Source: Nocardia fusca NBRC 14340 (GTDB lineage Bacteria; Actinomycetota; Actinomycetes; Mycobacteriales; Mycobacteriaceae). Taken from it: a DNA stretch of 64,000 bases. The DNA lies in assembly GCF_001618425.1 (NCBI RefSeq), contig NZ_BDCU01000037.1, forward strand, positions 94,863 to 158,862, read 5' to 3'. How positions within the stretch are numbered: position 1 is the first letter of the stretch; every line of letters starts with the position of its first letter. Positions 28,302 to 35,950 of this stretch are shown in pieces. The notes under the pieces are model-generated. The model worked only from the letters and a program-made list of their open reading frames with translations. It ran no database searches and was not told the DNA's origin. The translations under genes were made by a program, and so were the position numbers.

Positions 28302-29054
28302 TCAGTCCGTGAGTTCTTCGAGGAGTTTGCGTGCCTGCTCGAGTTCGGCCTGCAGCTGCTGCACCTTGGCTTCCTGGGCGCCCCGCACCGATTCCAGCAG
28401 ACCGTCCACCACCTCGGAGACCTCCGGCGGCAGGAGTTTCGCCGCCTGTGCCACGGCCGTACCGGTGACCGGGACCGCACGCGCGGTCCGCTTCTTACCC
28501 GCAGTGACATCGACGGTCCACTCACCGTCGGCGGTGCCGTTGATGGTGACGGTGACCTCCGGCGTCTTGGCCTTGCGCGCGGCCGGCGCCTTGGTCGCCT
28601 TGGGGGCGGCGGGAGTTCGCGGCGCCGCGGCCGGTTTCGTCTCGGCGGCAGCACTCTTCGCCGGGGCGGGCGCCGGTTTCCGATCCGCGGCCGAGGGGGC
28701 GGAGGTGGACGGGGACGCGGCGGGAGTCACGGGCGGTTCCTTCTTCTCGGGGGCGGGTGGGGGCGCGGGCGGTGCGGTGGCCGGCTTGTCACGCTGGGGT
28801 TTTACCAGCGTGACCTCGGTGGGGCCGAAGGACAGCACATCCTTGGACCCGGTGGGCCGGATCTGCAGGAAGTCGCCGTCGGCGGGATCGCCGAGCGAGA
28901 CCACCTTGCCCGACCGTCCCTCGGTGACCCCCACCGCCGCGGCGGTGAACCAGACCATCGGCGGGCGCCCCGCGTCGATCTCCGCGGCGATCTGCTCGAG
29001 GTCGTTGTCGGACAGAGGTTTCGGCTTCGCGTTCGCTGGTGTTCGCGACGGCAT
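28302..29054 (-). CDS. Protein of unknown function with Ala/Pro/Lys-rich central linker
   Basis: 250 residues. A small N-terminal domain (about 1-85: LSDNDLEQIAAEIDAGRPPM, then VGVTEGRSGKVVSLGDPADG) is joined by a long low-complexity region rich in Ala, Pro and Lys, similar to histone-H1-like tails, to a C-terminal segment that ends in a coiled coil (AKVQQLQAELEQARKLLEEL). The linker suggests DNA or RNA contact or simple spacing. No function is recognised. The start is ATG at 29054, divergent from the KstR-site gene at 29217. Confidence 0.7.
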   Translation of the reverse strand: MPSRTPANAKPKPLSDNDLEQIAAEIDAGRPPMVWFTAAAVGVTEGRSGKVVSLGDPADGDFLQIRPTGSKDVLSFGPTEVTLVKPQRDKPATAPPAPPPAPEKKEPPVTPAASPSTSAPSAADRKPAPAPAKSAAAETKPAAAPRTPAAPKATKAPAARKAKTPEVTVTINGTADGEWTVDVTAGKKRTARAVPVTGTAVAQAAKLLPPEVSEVVDGLLESVRGAQEAKVQQLQAELEQARKLLEELTD

Positions 29055-29163
29055 GGGGCACTCCGGGCAATCTCACTTGTTCGTCGAATAGCTGCGTGCA
29101 CAGATGATGCCGCACCGCACCGACATTTTCACAAGCAGGCAGGGTTACGTCACTCGGCCACCC

Positions 29164-29179
29164 ATAGAACGTGTTCTAT
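29164..29179. promoter_or_regulatory. KstR-type operator (steroid catabolism regulon)
   Basis: ATAGAACGTGTTCTAT is a perfect inverted repeat (arms ATAGAAC/GTTCTAT around GT) and matches the KstR consensus TnnAACnnGTTnnA known from mycobacterial and rhodococcal cholesterol genes. It overlaps a possible -10 (TATTGT at 29177) and ends 37 bases before the gene at 29217. The operator sequence is seen directly; the regulator assignment is by motif. Confidence 0.7.
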
Positions 29180-29216
29180 TGTGGGAGCGAATTCCGGCCA
29201 CCCGAAGGGAGTCACC

Positions 29217-30029
29217 GTGCCGCTGGACCCGACCGCCGCGGATCTGCGCGAGGCCGTGCTCGCATCCCCTCGCGCCGTAGCGGCCCACGACCGGGCGGCG
29301 TGGGTGGGCCTGTTCGCGACCGGCGCGGTGGTCAACGATCCGGTCGGCTCGGACCCGCACACCGGATACGACGCGATCGCGCGGTTCTACGACACTTTCA
29401 TCGCGCCCAACGACATCGTGTTCGACGTGGCCCATGATTTCGCCGGTCCGGCGACCGTGCTGCGCGATCTCACCATCACCATCACGATGTCGACCGGCGC
29501 GCGGGTCCGGGTGCCGATGCATCTGCGCTACGAGGTGGTCGAGCAGGATGGCGCCCTGCGAATCGGATATCTGGCCGCGTACTGGGAACTTGTGCCCATG
29601 GTCGGGCAGCTCATGGGCACCGGACCGAAAGGATGGCGGGCCGGCGCCCGGCTCGGCGGCCTGCTGCTGCGCAATCAGGGCTTGCGCGGCCTGACGGGTA
29701 TGGCCCGGGCGTGCACCGGTGTCGGTGCCGCGGGGAAACGAATCGCGCACCGTTTGTGCGCGGCGGCGGCCGCCGGCGATACCGCGACGGTCACCGCACT
29801 GACCGGCGACCGCGACACGGTGCGGTTGTGGTCGGGTGAGTCGATCGGCACCGCGGAGCTGGCCGTACGAGCGCGCGGCCTACGACAGGGCAAAACCCTG
29901 GCGGCGGGTCGTTCGGTCACGATCAGCGCCGATCTGCCGACGGGTCCGGCGCTGCTGATCCTGGACTTCCACCCCACCCTGGACCGGATCGAGACCCTGC
30001 GGGTACACACGCACACCGTCGCGCGATAG
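29217..30029 (+). CDS. NTF2-like (SnoaL/ketosteroid isomerase-type) protein with two domains, KstR-regulated
   Basis: 270 residues. The N-terminal half (about 1-130: LASPRAVAAHDRAAWVGLFA, NDPVGSDPHTGYDAIARFYD, LTITITMSTGARVRVPMHLR) is a typical NTF2-like barrel as found in ketosteroid isomerases. The C-terminal about 90 residues (AAAAGDTATVTALTGDRDTV onward) look like a second, shorter NTF2-like domain. With the KstR operator upstream, a role in sterol or other polycyclic catabolism is likely, as an isomerase or hydratase-like enzyme or carrier. The GTG at 29217 has GAAGGGAG upstream; the GTG at 29181 would lie right at the operator and is less likely. Confidence 0.8.
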   Translation: MPLDPTAADLREAVLASPRAVAAHDRAAWVGLFATGAVVNDPVGSDPHTGYDAIARFYDTFIAPNDIVFDVAHDFAGPATVLRDLTITITMSTGARVRVPMHLRYEVVEQDGALRIGYLAAYWELVPMVGQLMGTGPKGWRAGARLGGLLLRNQGLRGLTGMARACTGVGAAGKRIAHRLCAAAAAGDTATVTALTGDRDTVRLWSGESIGTAELAVRARGLRQGKTLAAGRSVTISADLPTGPALLILDFHPTLDRIETLRVHTHTVAR

Positions 30030-30047
30030 CGGCCCGGTCGGCACACC

Positions 30048-30080
30048 GCGTGCGTGACCCGGCGCGCGGCCCACGCACGC
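30048..30080 (+). terminator. Candidate terminator hairpin
   Basis: GCGTGCGTG at 30048-30056 pairs with CACGCACGC at 30072-30080 across a 15-base GC-rich loop, 19 bp beyond the stop of the NTF2-like gene. No T-run. Confidence 0.4.
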
Positions 30081-30142
30081 ACCCCCGGCACACATCCACA
30101 CCGCCCCACAGGGCACGAATGCGCACCCGCTCCGCGCGCTCT

Positions 30143-30171
30143 ATTTACTGAGACGCCGAGTCCCGGTAAAT
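30143..30171. promoter_or_regulatory. Palindromic operator before the diiron oxygenase gene
   Basis: ATTTACTGAGAC (30143-30154) and GTCCCGGTAAAT (30160-30171) form a 12-base inverted repeat with two mismatches and a 5-base spacer. It ends 43 bases before the start at 30215 and resembles a TetR-family operator. The convergent TetR gene at 31270-32001 is the nearest candidate regulator. Confidence 0.6.
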
Positions 30172-30214
30172 TCGTCCGTAGAGAGATGTACGCCATACGC
30201 ACGAGGAGGCACCG

Positions 30215-31216
30215 ATGACGCCGTCGACTCTGCCGCGGGCTCCCAAGCTGGACGCCCGGTACCGCGAGACGCTGGAAACACTGTCGGAGGGCTCGGTGCA
30301 CCGCCGGTTCGATCCGTATCTGGACATCGATTGGGATGCGCCCGAACTCGCCCTCGACCGCGACGATCCCCGATGGATCCTCTCCCCCGACTACGATCCG
30401 CTCGGCGCCACCCGCTGGTACCGGGATCTGCCGCCGGCGAAACAGATCGAGATCGGCCGCTGGCGGATCGCCAACGCCATCAAGGTCGGCGCGGCCTTCG
30501 AAACCGTGCTCATCCGCGGAATGATGCAGTACATCGCGAAACTGCCCAACGGGTCGCCGGAGTTCCGCTACTGCCTGCACGAGATGACCGAGGAGTGCAA
30601 CCACATCCAGATGTTCCAGGAGCTGGTGAACCGGATCGGCGACGATGTCCCCGGTATGCGGCCGATCTTCCGGGCGCTCTCCCCGTTCATCGGGGTGGCC
30701 GGCGGCTACGCGCATGTGGTGCTGTTCCTGGGCATCCTCGGCGGCGAGGAGCCGATCGACCACTACCAGAAGGCGATGATCCGCAACGGCGCGAACCTAC
30801 CTCCGCTGGTGGTGCGGACGATGGAGATCCACATCGCCGAGGAGGCCCGCCATATCTCCTTCGCGGGAGAATTCCTGCGCGCGCATATCGCAAAACTCGG
30901 CCCGGTCTCGACCGCGCTGTGCGGGCTGTCCTTCCCGCTGGCGCTGCGCTGGCTGGCCGGGGAGATCATGGCGCCGCCGCCGGAGTTCGCCCGCCGTTTC
31001 GATGTGCCGCGCGAGGTCATCGAGGAGGCGTTCTGGCGGAGCCCGCACTCGCGGCGGATCCTGTCCGGCTACTTCGGCGATATGCGGGCCCTCGCCGACG
31101 AGCTCGGCCTGATGAACCCGGTCACCTCGCGGCTGTGGCGGGCACTCGGAATCGACGGCGACCGCTCGCGCTACCGCAGCGAACCGGAACGCCGGGTTCG
31201 GGCCTCGGTGGCCTGA
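30215..31216 (+). CDS. AurF-like diiron oxygenase
   Basis: 333 residues. The two diiron ligand motifs are visible: EMTEECNHIQMFQELVNR (ExxxH type, about residue 130) and EIHIAEEARHISFAGEFL (EEARH, about residue 210). The family includes AurF p-aminobenzoate N-oxygenase; actinobacterial relatives of this size are mostly uncharacterised. It could hydroxylate or N-oxygenate a small molecule or lipid. The ATG at 30215 has GAGGAGG eight bases upstream. A palindromic operator precedes it and a TetR gene follows convergently. Confidence 0.87.
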   Translation: MTPSTLPRAPKLDARYRETLETLSEGSVHRRFDPYLDIDWDAPELALDRDDPRWILSPDYDPLGATRWYRDLPPAKQIEIGRWRIANAIKVGAAFETVLIRGMMQYIAKLPNGSPEFRYCLHEMTEECNHIQMFQELVNRIGDDVPGMRPIFRALSPFIGVAGGYAHVVLFLGILGGEEPIDHYQKAMIRNGANLPPLVVRTMEIHIAEEARHISFAGEFLRAHIAKLGPVSTALCGLSFPLALRWLAGEIMAPPPEFARRFDVPREVIEEAFWRSPHSRRILSGYFGDMRALADELGLMNPVTSRLWRALGIDGDRSRYRSEPERRVRASVA

Positions 31217-31269
31217 CCCGGGACGGCCGGACCGACCGACGACGTTCGGTCCGGTCGACGACCCCACAC

Positions 31270-32001
31270 TTACGGAGCCGAACCACGCGGTCCGGCGACC
31301 ACCTGCGCCAATTCCCGGTCCGGATCCACCGTCACACCGACCGTCCGGGCCGCGCCGTCGAGGATGTACCAGGCGTAGCCGGAGAGGTCCGCGACCATTT
31401 CCGCTCGCGTCCGGCTCGGCTCCGGATCGGCGACCCACGCGGCCAGCACCCCTTCGACCATGGTCACCACGGCGAACGGCACCGGCTCCAGCGCGGCCGA
31501 CTCCACCTCCATGATGCGGGCGATCGCATCGATCAGCTCACGTGACCGCTCGGTGATCCGGATCTTCAGGCTGGAGATGGCGTCCACGCTGTCGGGCCCG
31601 CCGACCGGCGGGCCGGTCCGCGCGAACGCGGCCAGGTTGGGGTGGTCGCCCATCCAGTCCGCGACCGCGCGAACCGTTCGGGTGATGATCTCGCGCACCG
31701 AGCCGGACGATACATCCAGCTGCGCGTCCAGCACGGCCCCCAGCTCGTCGATCAGGTACGACCGGATGCGCCGGTCCAGATCCTCCCGGCCGCTGAACTG
31801 CCGGTACACCACGGATTTGGCGACTCCGGCCCGTTCGGCGATCTGCCGCACGGGCACATCGGCGCCCAGGGGCTTCTCCTCCAGTAGTTCGACCGCGGCC
31901 CGCAGGATGCGCAACTGGCGCTCGGTATTGTGCTGCTCCCAGCGCGCCTCGTATCCGTTGATCTCCCCCGGAATCCGCGATCGCGACGACGCCACCGACA
32001 T
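31270..32001 (-). CDS. TetR-family transcriptional regulator
   Basis: 243 residues. The N-terminal helix-turn-helix (about 35-80: LRAAVELLEEKP, then VRQIAERAGVAKSVVYRQF) is of TetR type; the rest is an all-helical ligand domain (TRTVRAVADWMGDHPNLAAF, AAWVADPEPSRTRAEMVADL). It is convergent with the AurF-like gene (53 bp apart) and may bind the palindrome at 30143. The ATG at 32001 is chosen; ATG at 32022 is also in frame. Confidence 0.88.
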   Translation of the reverse strand: MSVASSRSRIPGEINGYEARWEQHNTERQLRILRAAVELLEEKPLGADVPVRQIAERAGVAKSVVYRQFSGREDLDRRIRSYLIDELGAVLDAQLDVSSGSVREIITRTVRAVADWMGDHPNLAAFARTGPPVGGPDSVDAISSLKIRITERSRELIDAIARIMEVESAALEPVPFAVVTMVEGVLAAWVADPEPSRTRAEMVADLSGYAWYILDGAARTVGVTVDPDRELAQVVAGPRGSAP

Positions 32002-32529
32002 GCCTGGCAGTGTACTCAGCACCGCCGCCGGGACCGGCCGTTCCCGCGTCGTTCCGCTCCGCCGACCGCCCGACCGGGGATTTCTTCACCGGGATTTCAT
32101 ATGTCACCCCGTTCTGCACGATCAAATGAAAGTACATTTACACCGGCATTAATTCGGGATTGCGCGCATACATCACGCAATACATTCGCGATATATTACA
32201 AACCGGTCGTTTTGTCGACTCGGGAAGCGACGACGCGTCGCGTAGCATCGGAAGACGTTCTCGCACAGACACATCCAGAATACCGCGCGGACAGATGGTT
32301 CCACCAGGAATAAGTCACCGGCCTGCCCCCGGATTCCAATCCGTGGGCAGCCGGTGCGAAAAACGCTAGAATTGCGGCACATTGGTACCGGGCGGGTCCG
32401 GCGATCTGCTGTCACTACGTTGCTCGGTCGCGGGAATTCCCGGCGACACCGGTTACGGGGGGCGCAATCGAAGCAGCGTACGAATACGCGCAGCGACCCG
32501 CCGGCGCACCACGCGTACAGGAGGCAAGG
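32002..32529. other. Gene-free stretch with an AT-rich core
   Basis: No convincing coding frame. About 32095-32220 is markedly AT-rich for this genome (tracts such as CATTAATTCGGG and GATATATTACAAA). A TAGAAT sequence near 32369 could be a -10 box for the small gene at 32530. No tRNA, known riboswitch or repeat was recognised. Confidence 0.4.
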
Positions 32530-32712
32530 ATGCCCGACAACACCGGCCCCGAGGAGAACGACGTGGAATCGACCGCCGAGCACGCACCCGTGATCTGGCC
32601 GGAGCCCAGCCGGCTGGATTCCTGGTGGCGCGACATCATGACCGATCCGACCGCCGCGGCCCCGGTCGCGGAATCCGAACCGGCGCCCCCGAGCCTCACC
32701 CGAAACGGCTGA
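32530..32712 (+). CDS. Small acidic protein of unknown function
   Basis: 60 residues from ATG at 32530 with a full AGGAGG ribosome site six bases upstream. Codon third positions are strongly GC-rich like nearby real genes. The sequence is acidic and Pro-rich with a Trp-rich centre (PVIWPEPSRLDSWWRDIM) and no Cys. It could be a small regulatory protein or a peptide precursor; no modifying enzymes lie beside it, so the latter is speculative. Confidence 0.55.
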   Translation: MPDNTGPEENDVESTAEHAPVIWPEPSRLDSWWRDIMTDPTAAAPVAESEPAPPSLTRNG

Positions 32713-33330
32713 GCCGCCCACCGGCCCATCCGCCGGACCCGGCGCCGCAAGGCGTCGGCACCCGTCGCCGATCCGGCGCCGGAACACCAAGCGATACCGC
32801 GCGCCGATTCGCTCGCCACGGCCATCAGTCGCTCGAATATCACGGCGTGCTCCAAGACGGAGATCACGGCGACGGAGGCGACCCGGGGCGGCGCCGCCGG
32901 CGGCCGGGTCCCCGGATCGGTCCCGCGCGGGTGCAAGTTCTCGCGGGGCCGCGACGATGGGACTCTCGGATCATCCAGGGACACGCCGCGTGATCGGCCG
33001 GTCCGCGTCGCCCTCGGCGAGAGCCGCCCGGAACCTCTGGCGCCCCACACTTCACCGCGGCGGAACGACCACGTGGAATCCGAATCGCCCGCTCATACTC
33101 GGCGACGATCGACCACCCGGAATTCGAGTCACTCGCGCGTCCCTCGACGGCAACATGCCGCACCCTCCGGACGACAACGGCGACGTATCACAGCCTCCGG
33201 ACGCACCGTGGCACGGCGATCCGGCACCGACGTGATCGTGCGGCGGGCGGTCCGGGCATCGCCAGGCCCGCACAGGGATACCCGTCGAATCGGCCCGCCT
33301 ACCCGAGATACTCGCCGCGGCCGCGCGCGG
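32713..33330. other. Gene-free stretch
   Basis: Open frames here (for example 32957-33235 on the + strand) have no recognisable domains, no good ribosome site and irregular codon use. No structure was recognised. Confidence 0.35.
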
Positions 33331-33771
33331 CTAAATGTCTCCTGCCGTCGGCGTGAGCCGGACCAGCGGGATCTCCCGGTCGGTGCGCTTCTGGTAATCC
33401 CCGTATACGGGATAGGCGGCGGTGATCCGGGACCACAACGGCTCCCGCTGCTCCGCAGAGAGGACCTGGGCGGTCATCGGCCGGCGCGGACCGTTGCGGA
33501 AGGAGACCTCGACGGCGGGATTGTCGCGAAGGTTCCGGTACCACGCCGGGTGGGTCGGGTCACCGGCCCGGGACGCGACAATGATGTACTCCTCGCCCTC
33601 GACGACCGGAGCGGTCAGCATGACCGAGCGCGGTTGCCCGCTCTTACGGCCGACGGTGGTCAGTTCCAGCGCCGGCATCCCGAAGTATTCGGTGCCCAGG
33701 CGGCCGAAGCTGATACGCAGCAGAGCTCGGTGCACGGCGTTGACGGCCTTCAGCGTGAAATCAGATGGCAC
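33331..33771 (-). CDS. Deazaflavin (F420)-dependent nitroreductase-family protein
   Basis: 146 residues. It has the Ddn/DUF385 signature: ALELTTVGRKSGQPRSVML, EEYIIVASRAGDPTHPAWYR and NLRDNPAVEVSF. Members bind cofactor F420 and reduce quinones, nitroimidazoles or other small molecules. The start is ATG at 33771. An isolated gene in a gene-poor region. Confidence 0.9.
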   Translation of the reverse strand: MPSDFTLKAVNAVHRALLRISFGRLGTEYFGMPALELTTVGRKSGQPRSVMLTAPVVEGEEYIIVASRAGDPTHPAWYRNLRDNPAVEVSFRNGPRRPMTAQVLSAEQREPLWSRITAAYPVYGDYQKRTDREIPLVRLTPTAGDI

Positions 33772-34469
33772 GACAGCTCATCCCCTCCGGTTCGCGGCAG
33801 TTGATCCAGCAAAGCAGCTCGGTCGGCATCCGGCAACGTCGCACACCCCGCCCTCCGCCGGAGCCCCGCCAGGGGGCGGCGCGGCGACATCGCTACCTGC
33901 CGGTGCCCGGAATGCCACCGCGGTTCCGCCGTTGAAACCGGCCCGGCGGTACCCGAATCCGATCACCCAATGCCCATCGCGGGCAGTCGGCAAGCGGTTG
34001 CGCACCATCGGACCGCAGCCCGAGAGGCCATTGAATTGCACCGATGTAATTTATGTGATGCACGCCAGCTATTACTAATTCGCCCGCTCATAAATACGTT
34101 TCGACCACCTTTTTCGAACGATATTCGCCCCGCCGGAACCGGATCGGGAGCTTTCCTTGATGTAATAGCCACATGATTGCCCATTCTTTTGCTCCGGCAA
34201 CGCATCCGGCCACCGGCGGGACCACCACTCCCGGCCGGCACGCCGAACACCCACCGAACCAGGACAATTCGGTCAGGACGGTAGCTCGCGTGGGCGTTGC
34301 GAGAGCCGGTCACCGGCCCCGGGCTCGGCGACGCTGTTCCCGCCGGCCGACCGCACGACGGAGAACCACACACGACCGCCAGGCGCCACGGCGGCTTCGG
34401 ACAGCTCGGCCCTACAGGTGGTAGAGAAGGCGGCCATCGGGCGGCGACGCCGCGACACAGAAAAGAAAA
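33772..34469. other. Gene-free stretch upstream of the Ddn-like gene
   Basis: Sequence from about 34030 to 34180 is AT-rich, with runs such as CTATTACTAATTCG and CCTTTTTCGAACG. No convincing protein gene. The open frame on the minus strand at 33778-34041 lacks domain similarity and ordinary codon use. Confidence 0.35.
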
Positions 34470-34496
34470 GGTCCCGGAGAGAATCTCTCCGGGACC
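34470..34496 (-). terminator. Intrinsic terminator of the left initiator tRNA gene
   Basis: GGTCCCGGAGAG (34470-34481) pairs with CTCTCCGGGACC (34485-34496), a perfect 12-bp stem with AAT loop, extended by AAA/TTT. Read on the minus strand, it is followed by a T-rich tail (TTTTCTTTTCTG). It lies 10 bp beyond the 3' end of the tRNA. Confidence 0.85.
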
Positions 34497-34506
34497 TTTC
34501 CTGTAG

Positions 34507-34580
34507 TAGCGGGGACAGGATTTGAACCTGCGACCTCTGGGTTATGAGCCCAGCGAGCTACCGAGCTGCTCCACCCCGCG
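34507..34580 (-). tRNA. Initiator tRNA-fMet (anticodon CAT), copy 1
   Basis: On the minus strand the 74-base sequence folds into a cloverleaf with anticodon CAT in loop CTCATAA, a T-arm GGTTCAAATCC and acceptor GCGGGG/CCCCGC. Three consecutive G:C pairs close the anticodon stem (GGG/CCC) and positions 1 and 72 are mismatched (C:T), both marks of the initiator tRNA. The 3' CCA is not encoded. Identical to the copy at 34809. Confidence 0.95.
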
Positions 34581-34762
34581 TTGGGTGTCATCAACACTAC
34601 GCACTACCTCTCGCAACACCAAAACATGCCGCTGAGCTGGCCTTGCGTCGATCGCAGGCGGACCCCGAGCGCCCGAGGCGGCGTCCGATCGCGCAGCGGT
34701 GGCCCCGAGGAGCAGACCTCCGACGGCCGGCCGCTTCGGCCACTACCCGGCCGGACCATAGA

Positions 34763-34806
34763 AACGGAGAAGGCCCCGGAACCGTAGTTCCGGGGCCTTC
34801 TCCGTT
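34763..34806 (-). terminator. Terminator of the right initiator tRNA gene
   Basis: A perfect 20-bp stem (34763-34782 with 34787-34806, 4-base loop CGTA) directly beyond the tRNA 3' end on the minus strand, followed by TTTCTATGG. It also separates the two tRNA genes. Confidence 0.85.
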
Positions 34807-34808
34807 AG

Positions 34809-34882
34809 TAGCGGGGACAGGATTTGAACCTGCGACCTCTGGGTTATGAGCCCAGCGAGCTACCGAGCTGCTCCACCCCGCG
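34809..34882 (-). tRNA. Initiator tRNA-fMet (anticodon CAT), copy 2
   Basis: Identical in all 74 bases to the copy at 34507-34580, with shared flanks (TAGTAG on one side, TTGGGTG on the other). It has the same initiator marks: three G:C pairs below the anticodon loop and an unpaired first acceptor position. No encoded CCA. Confidence 0.95.
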
Positions 34883-35442
34883 TTGGGTGAACACAACATT
34901 ACACACGGCTGCCGGAGACTGCCAAATCGCCAGCTCAAAGCACCTATCGGCCGGCGAACCCCCAGGCCGGACCGGCGACCGCCGGGCAGGCACCGAGCCC
35001 TGTCGGCAACCATCGACCCTCTCGCGCCCCGGGCCCCGCGGCGGCAATCAGGCAAGAGGCCTCAGAATGTTAACGGTGCGATTGCCCGTTGTCTCGATCG
35101 CTATACGCGTGACACGAATTACTCATTTACGGTGATCCCGGTCACATTTCCGTGTTGCCGCGAACCGCCGTGGGTAGGGGAGAAATCCGTTTACGACCTG
35201 GACTTTTCCACATATTCCCGCCCTGCACCAATCGACGTATTGATAGTTATCGATACGTGATCTGACGAGATTTCTTCGTTACCGTCGTTCGCAGGCCCCG
35301 ACCAGACCGGGACGGGCCGACCGAACCGGAGAACACCGGCAACCCTGTCCCACGGTTCGGATCAAACCCCGACACATCACCTGGGGACAGGGGCACGCAA
35401 GCTTCCAACGCGCTGCCGGTGGGCACAGGCAGGGATTCGCAT
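34883..35442. other. Long upstream region of the rpf gene
   Basis: 560 bp without a gene. It holds the tRNA promoter at its left end, a CRP-type site at 35132-35145, AT-rich stretches around 35190-35260 (for example TTGATAGTTATCGATACG) and a structured, GC-rich stretch before the rpf start. A long untranslated leader for rpf is likely. I compared it mentally with the c-di-AMP (ydaO) riboswitch found before some rpf genes and saw no match to its conserved segments. Confidence 0.45.
35132..35145. promoter_or_regulatory. CRP/GlxR-type binding site upstream of rpf
   Basis: GTGATCCCGGTCAC matches the consensus GTGA-N6-TCAC of mycobacterial CRP and corynebacterial GlxR. It lies about 300 bp before the rpf start. 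rpf genes are known CRP/GlxR targets in M. tuberculosis and C. glutamicum, so the site is plausible as a cAMP-dependent control point. Confidence 0.55.
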
Positions 35443-35778
35443 ATGTCCAAGACCCGAAAGTTCAGCACCCGCGTTCTCGGCATGACCGCTATCGCCGGGG
35501 CCCTCGTTGCCGTACCGTTCGGTCTTTCCACCGCCACCGCAACGGCTGCCTCGGGCAACTGGGACGCCGTCGCCGAGTGCGAGAGCAGCGGCAACTGGTC
35601 CACCAACACCGGCAACGGCTTCTACGGCGGTCTGCAGTTCACCCAGAGCACCTGGGAGGCCAACGGCGGTAGCGGCAGCGCCGCGAACGCCAGCCGTGAG
35701 GAGCAGATCCGCGTGGCCGAGAACGTTCTCGCCACTCAGGGCCCCGGCGCATGGCCGGTGTGCGGTCAGTACCTGTGA
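35443..35778 (+). CDS. Resuscitation-promoting factor (Rpf), transglycosylase-like
   Basis: 111 residues. The signal peptide (about 1-35, VLGMTAIAGALVAVPFGLST, cleavage after ATATA) is followed directly by the Rpf catalytic domain: NWDAVAECESSGNWSTNTGN with the catalytic Glu in CESSGNW, YGGLQFTQSTWEANGG, and the closing Cys in WPVCGQYL. Rpf cleaves peptidoglycan and wakes dormant cells. The protein is a single-domain short form, like RpfC/D/E. The start is ATG at 35443, close to AGGGA. Confidence 0.93.
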   Translation: MSKTRKFSTRVLGMTAIAGALVAVPFGLSTATATAASGNWDAVAECESSGNWSTNTGNGFYGGLQFTQSTWEANGGSGSAANASREEQIRVAENVLATQGPGAWPVCGQYL

Positions 35779-35822
35779 CCCCGCCCGGCGCGCTCTGAGC
35801 GCGTCGCTATCCAGCGCGTACG

Positions 35823-35860
35823 AAGAGGCGCTGCCATCCCTCCGGATGGCAGCGCCTCTT
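35823..35860 (+). terminator. Intrinsic terminator of rpf
   Basis: AAGAGGCGCTGCCATCC (35823-35839) pairs perfectly with 35844-35860 around a CTCC loop and is followed by CTTCGTTTTC. Forty-five bases past the rpf stop. Confidence 0.85.
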
Positions 35861-35908
35861 CTTCGTTTTCCGACCCGGAATCCGACCGGACCCCGCCACC
35901 GCTCACCG

Positions 35909-35936
35909 CGCGGAGCCGACAGGTGTCGGCTCCGCG
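35909..35936 (-). terminator. Hairpin after the UPF0182 gene
   Basis: CGCGGAGCCGACA (35909-35921) pairs with TGTCGGCTCCGCG (35924-35936), a 13-bp stem with GG between the arms, 15 bp beyond the UPF0182 stop codon on the minus strand. No T-run. Confidence 0.5.
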
Positions 35937-35950
35937 CCGGGATCCGGCTG

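Noticed and set aside
32957..33235. Small + strand open frame downstream of the 60-residue gene
   Set aside because: No ribosome site, no domain, and codon use not like neighbouring genes.
33778..34041. Small minus-strand open frame upstream of the Ddn-like gene
   Set aside because: Low-complexity translation with no family resemblance and a poor start context.
34883..35442. Possible c-di-AMP (ydaO) riboswitch before rpf
   Set aside because: Such elements precede some rpf genes, but none of the conserved GGGGAACC, GGGGTGAA or CAGCTAACC segments could be found.
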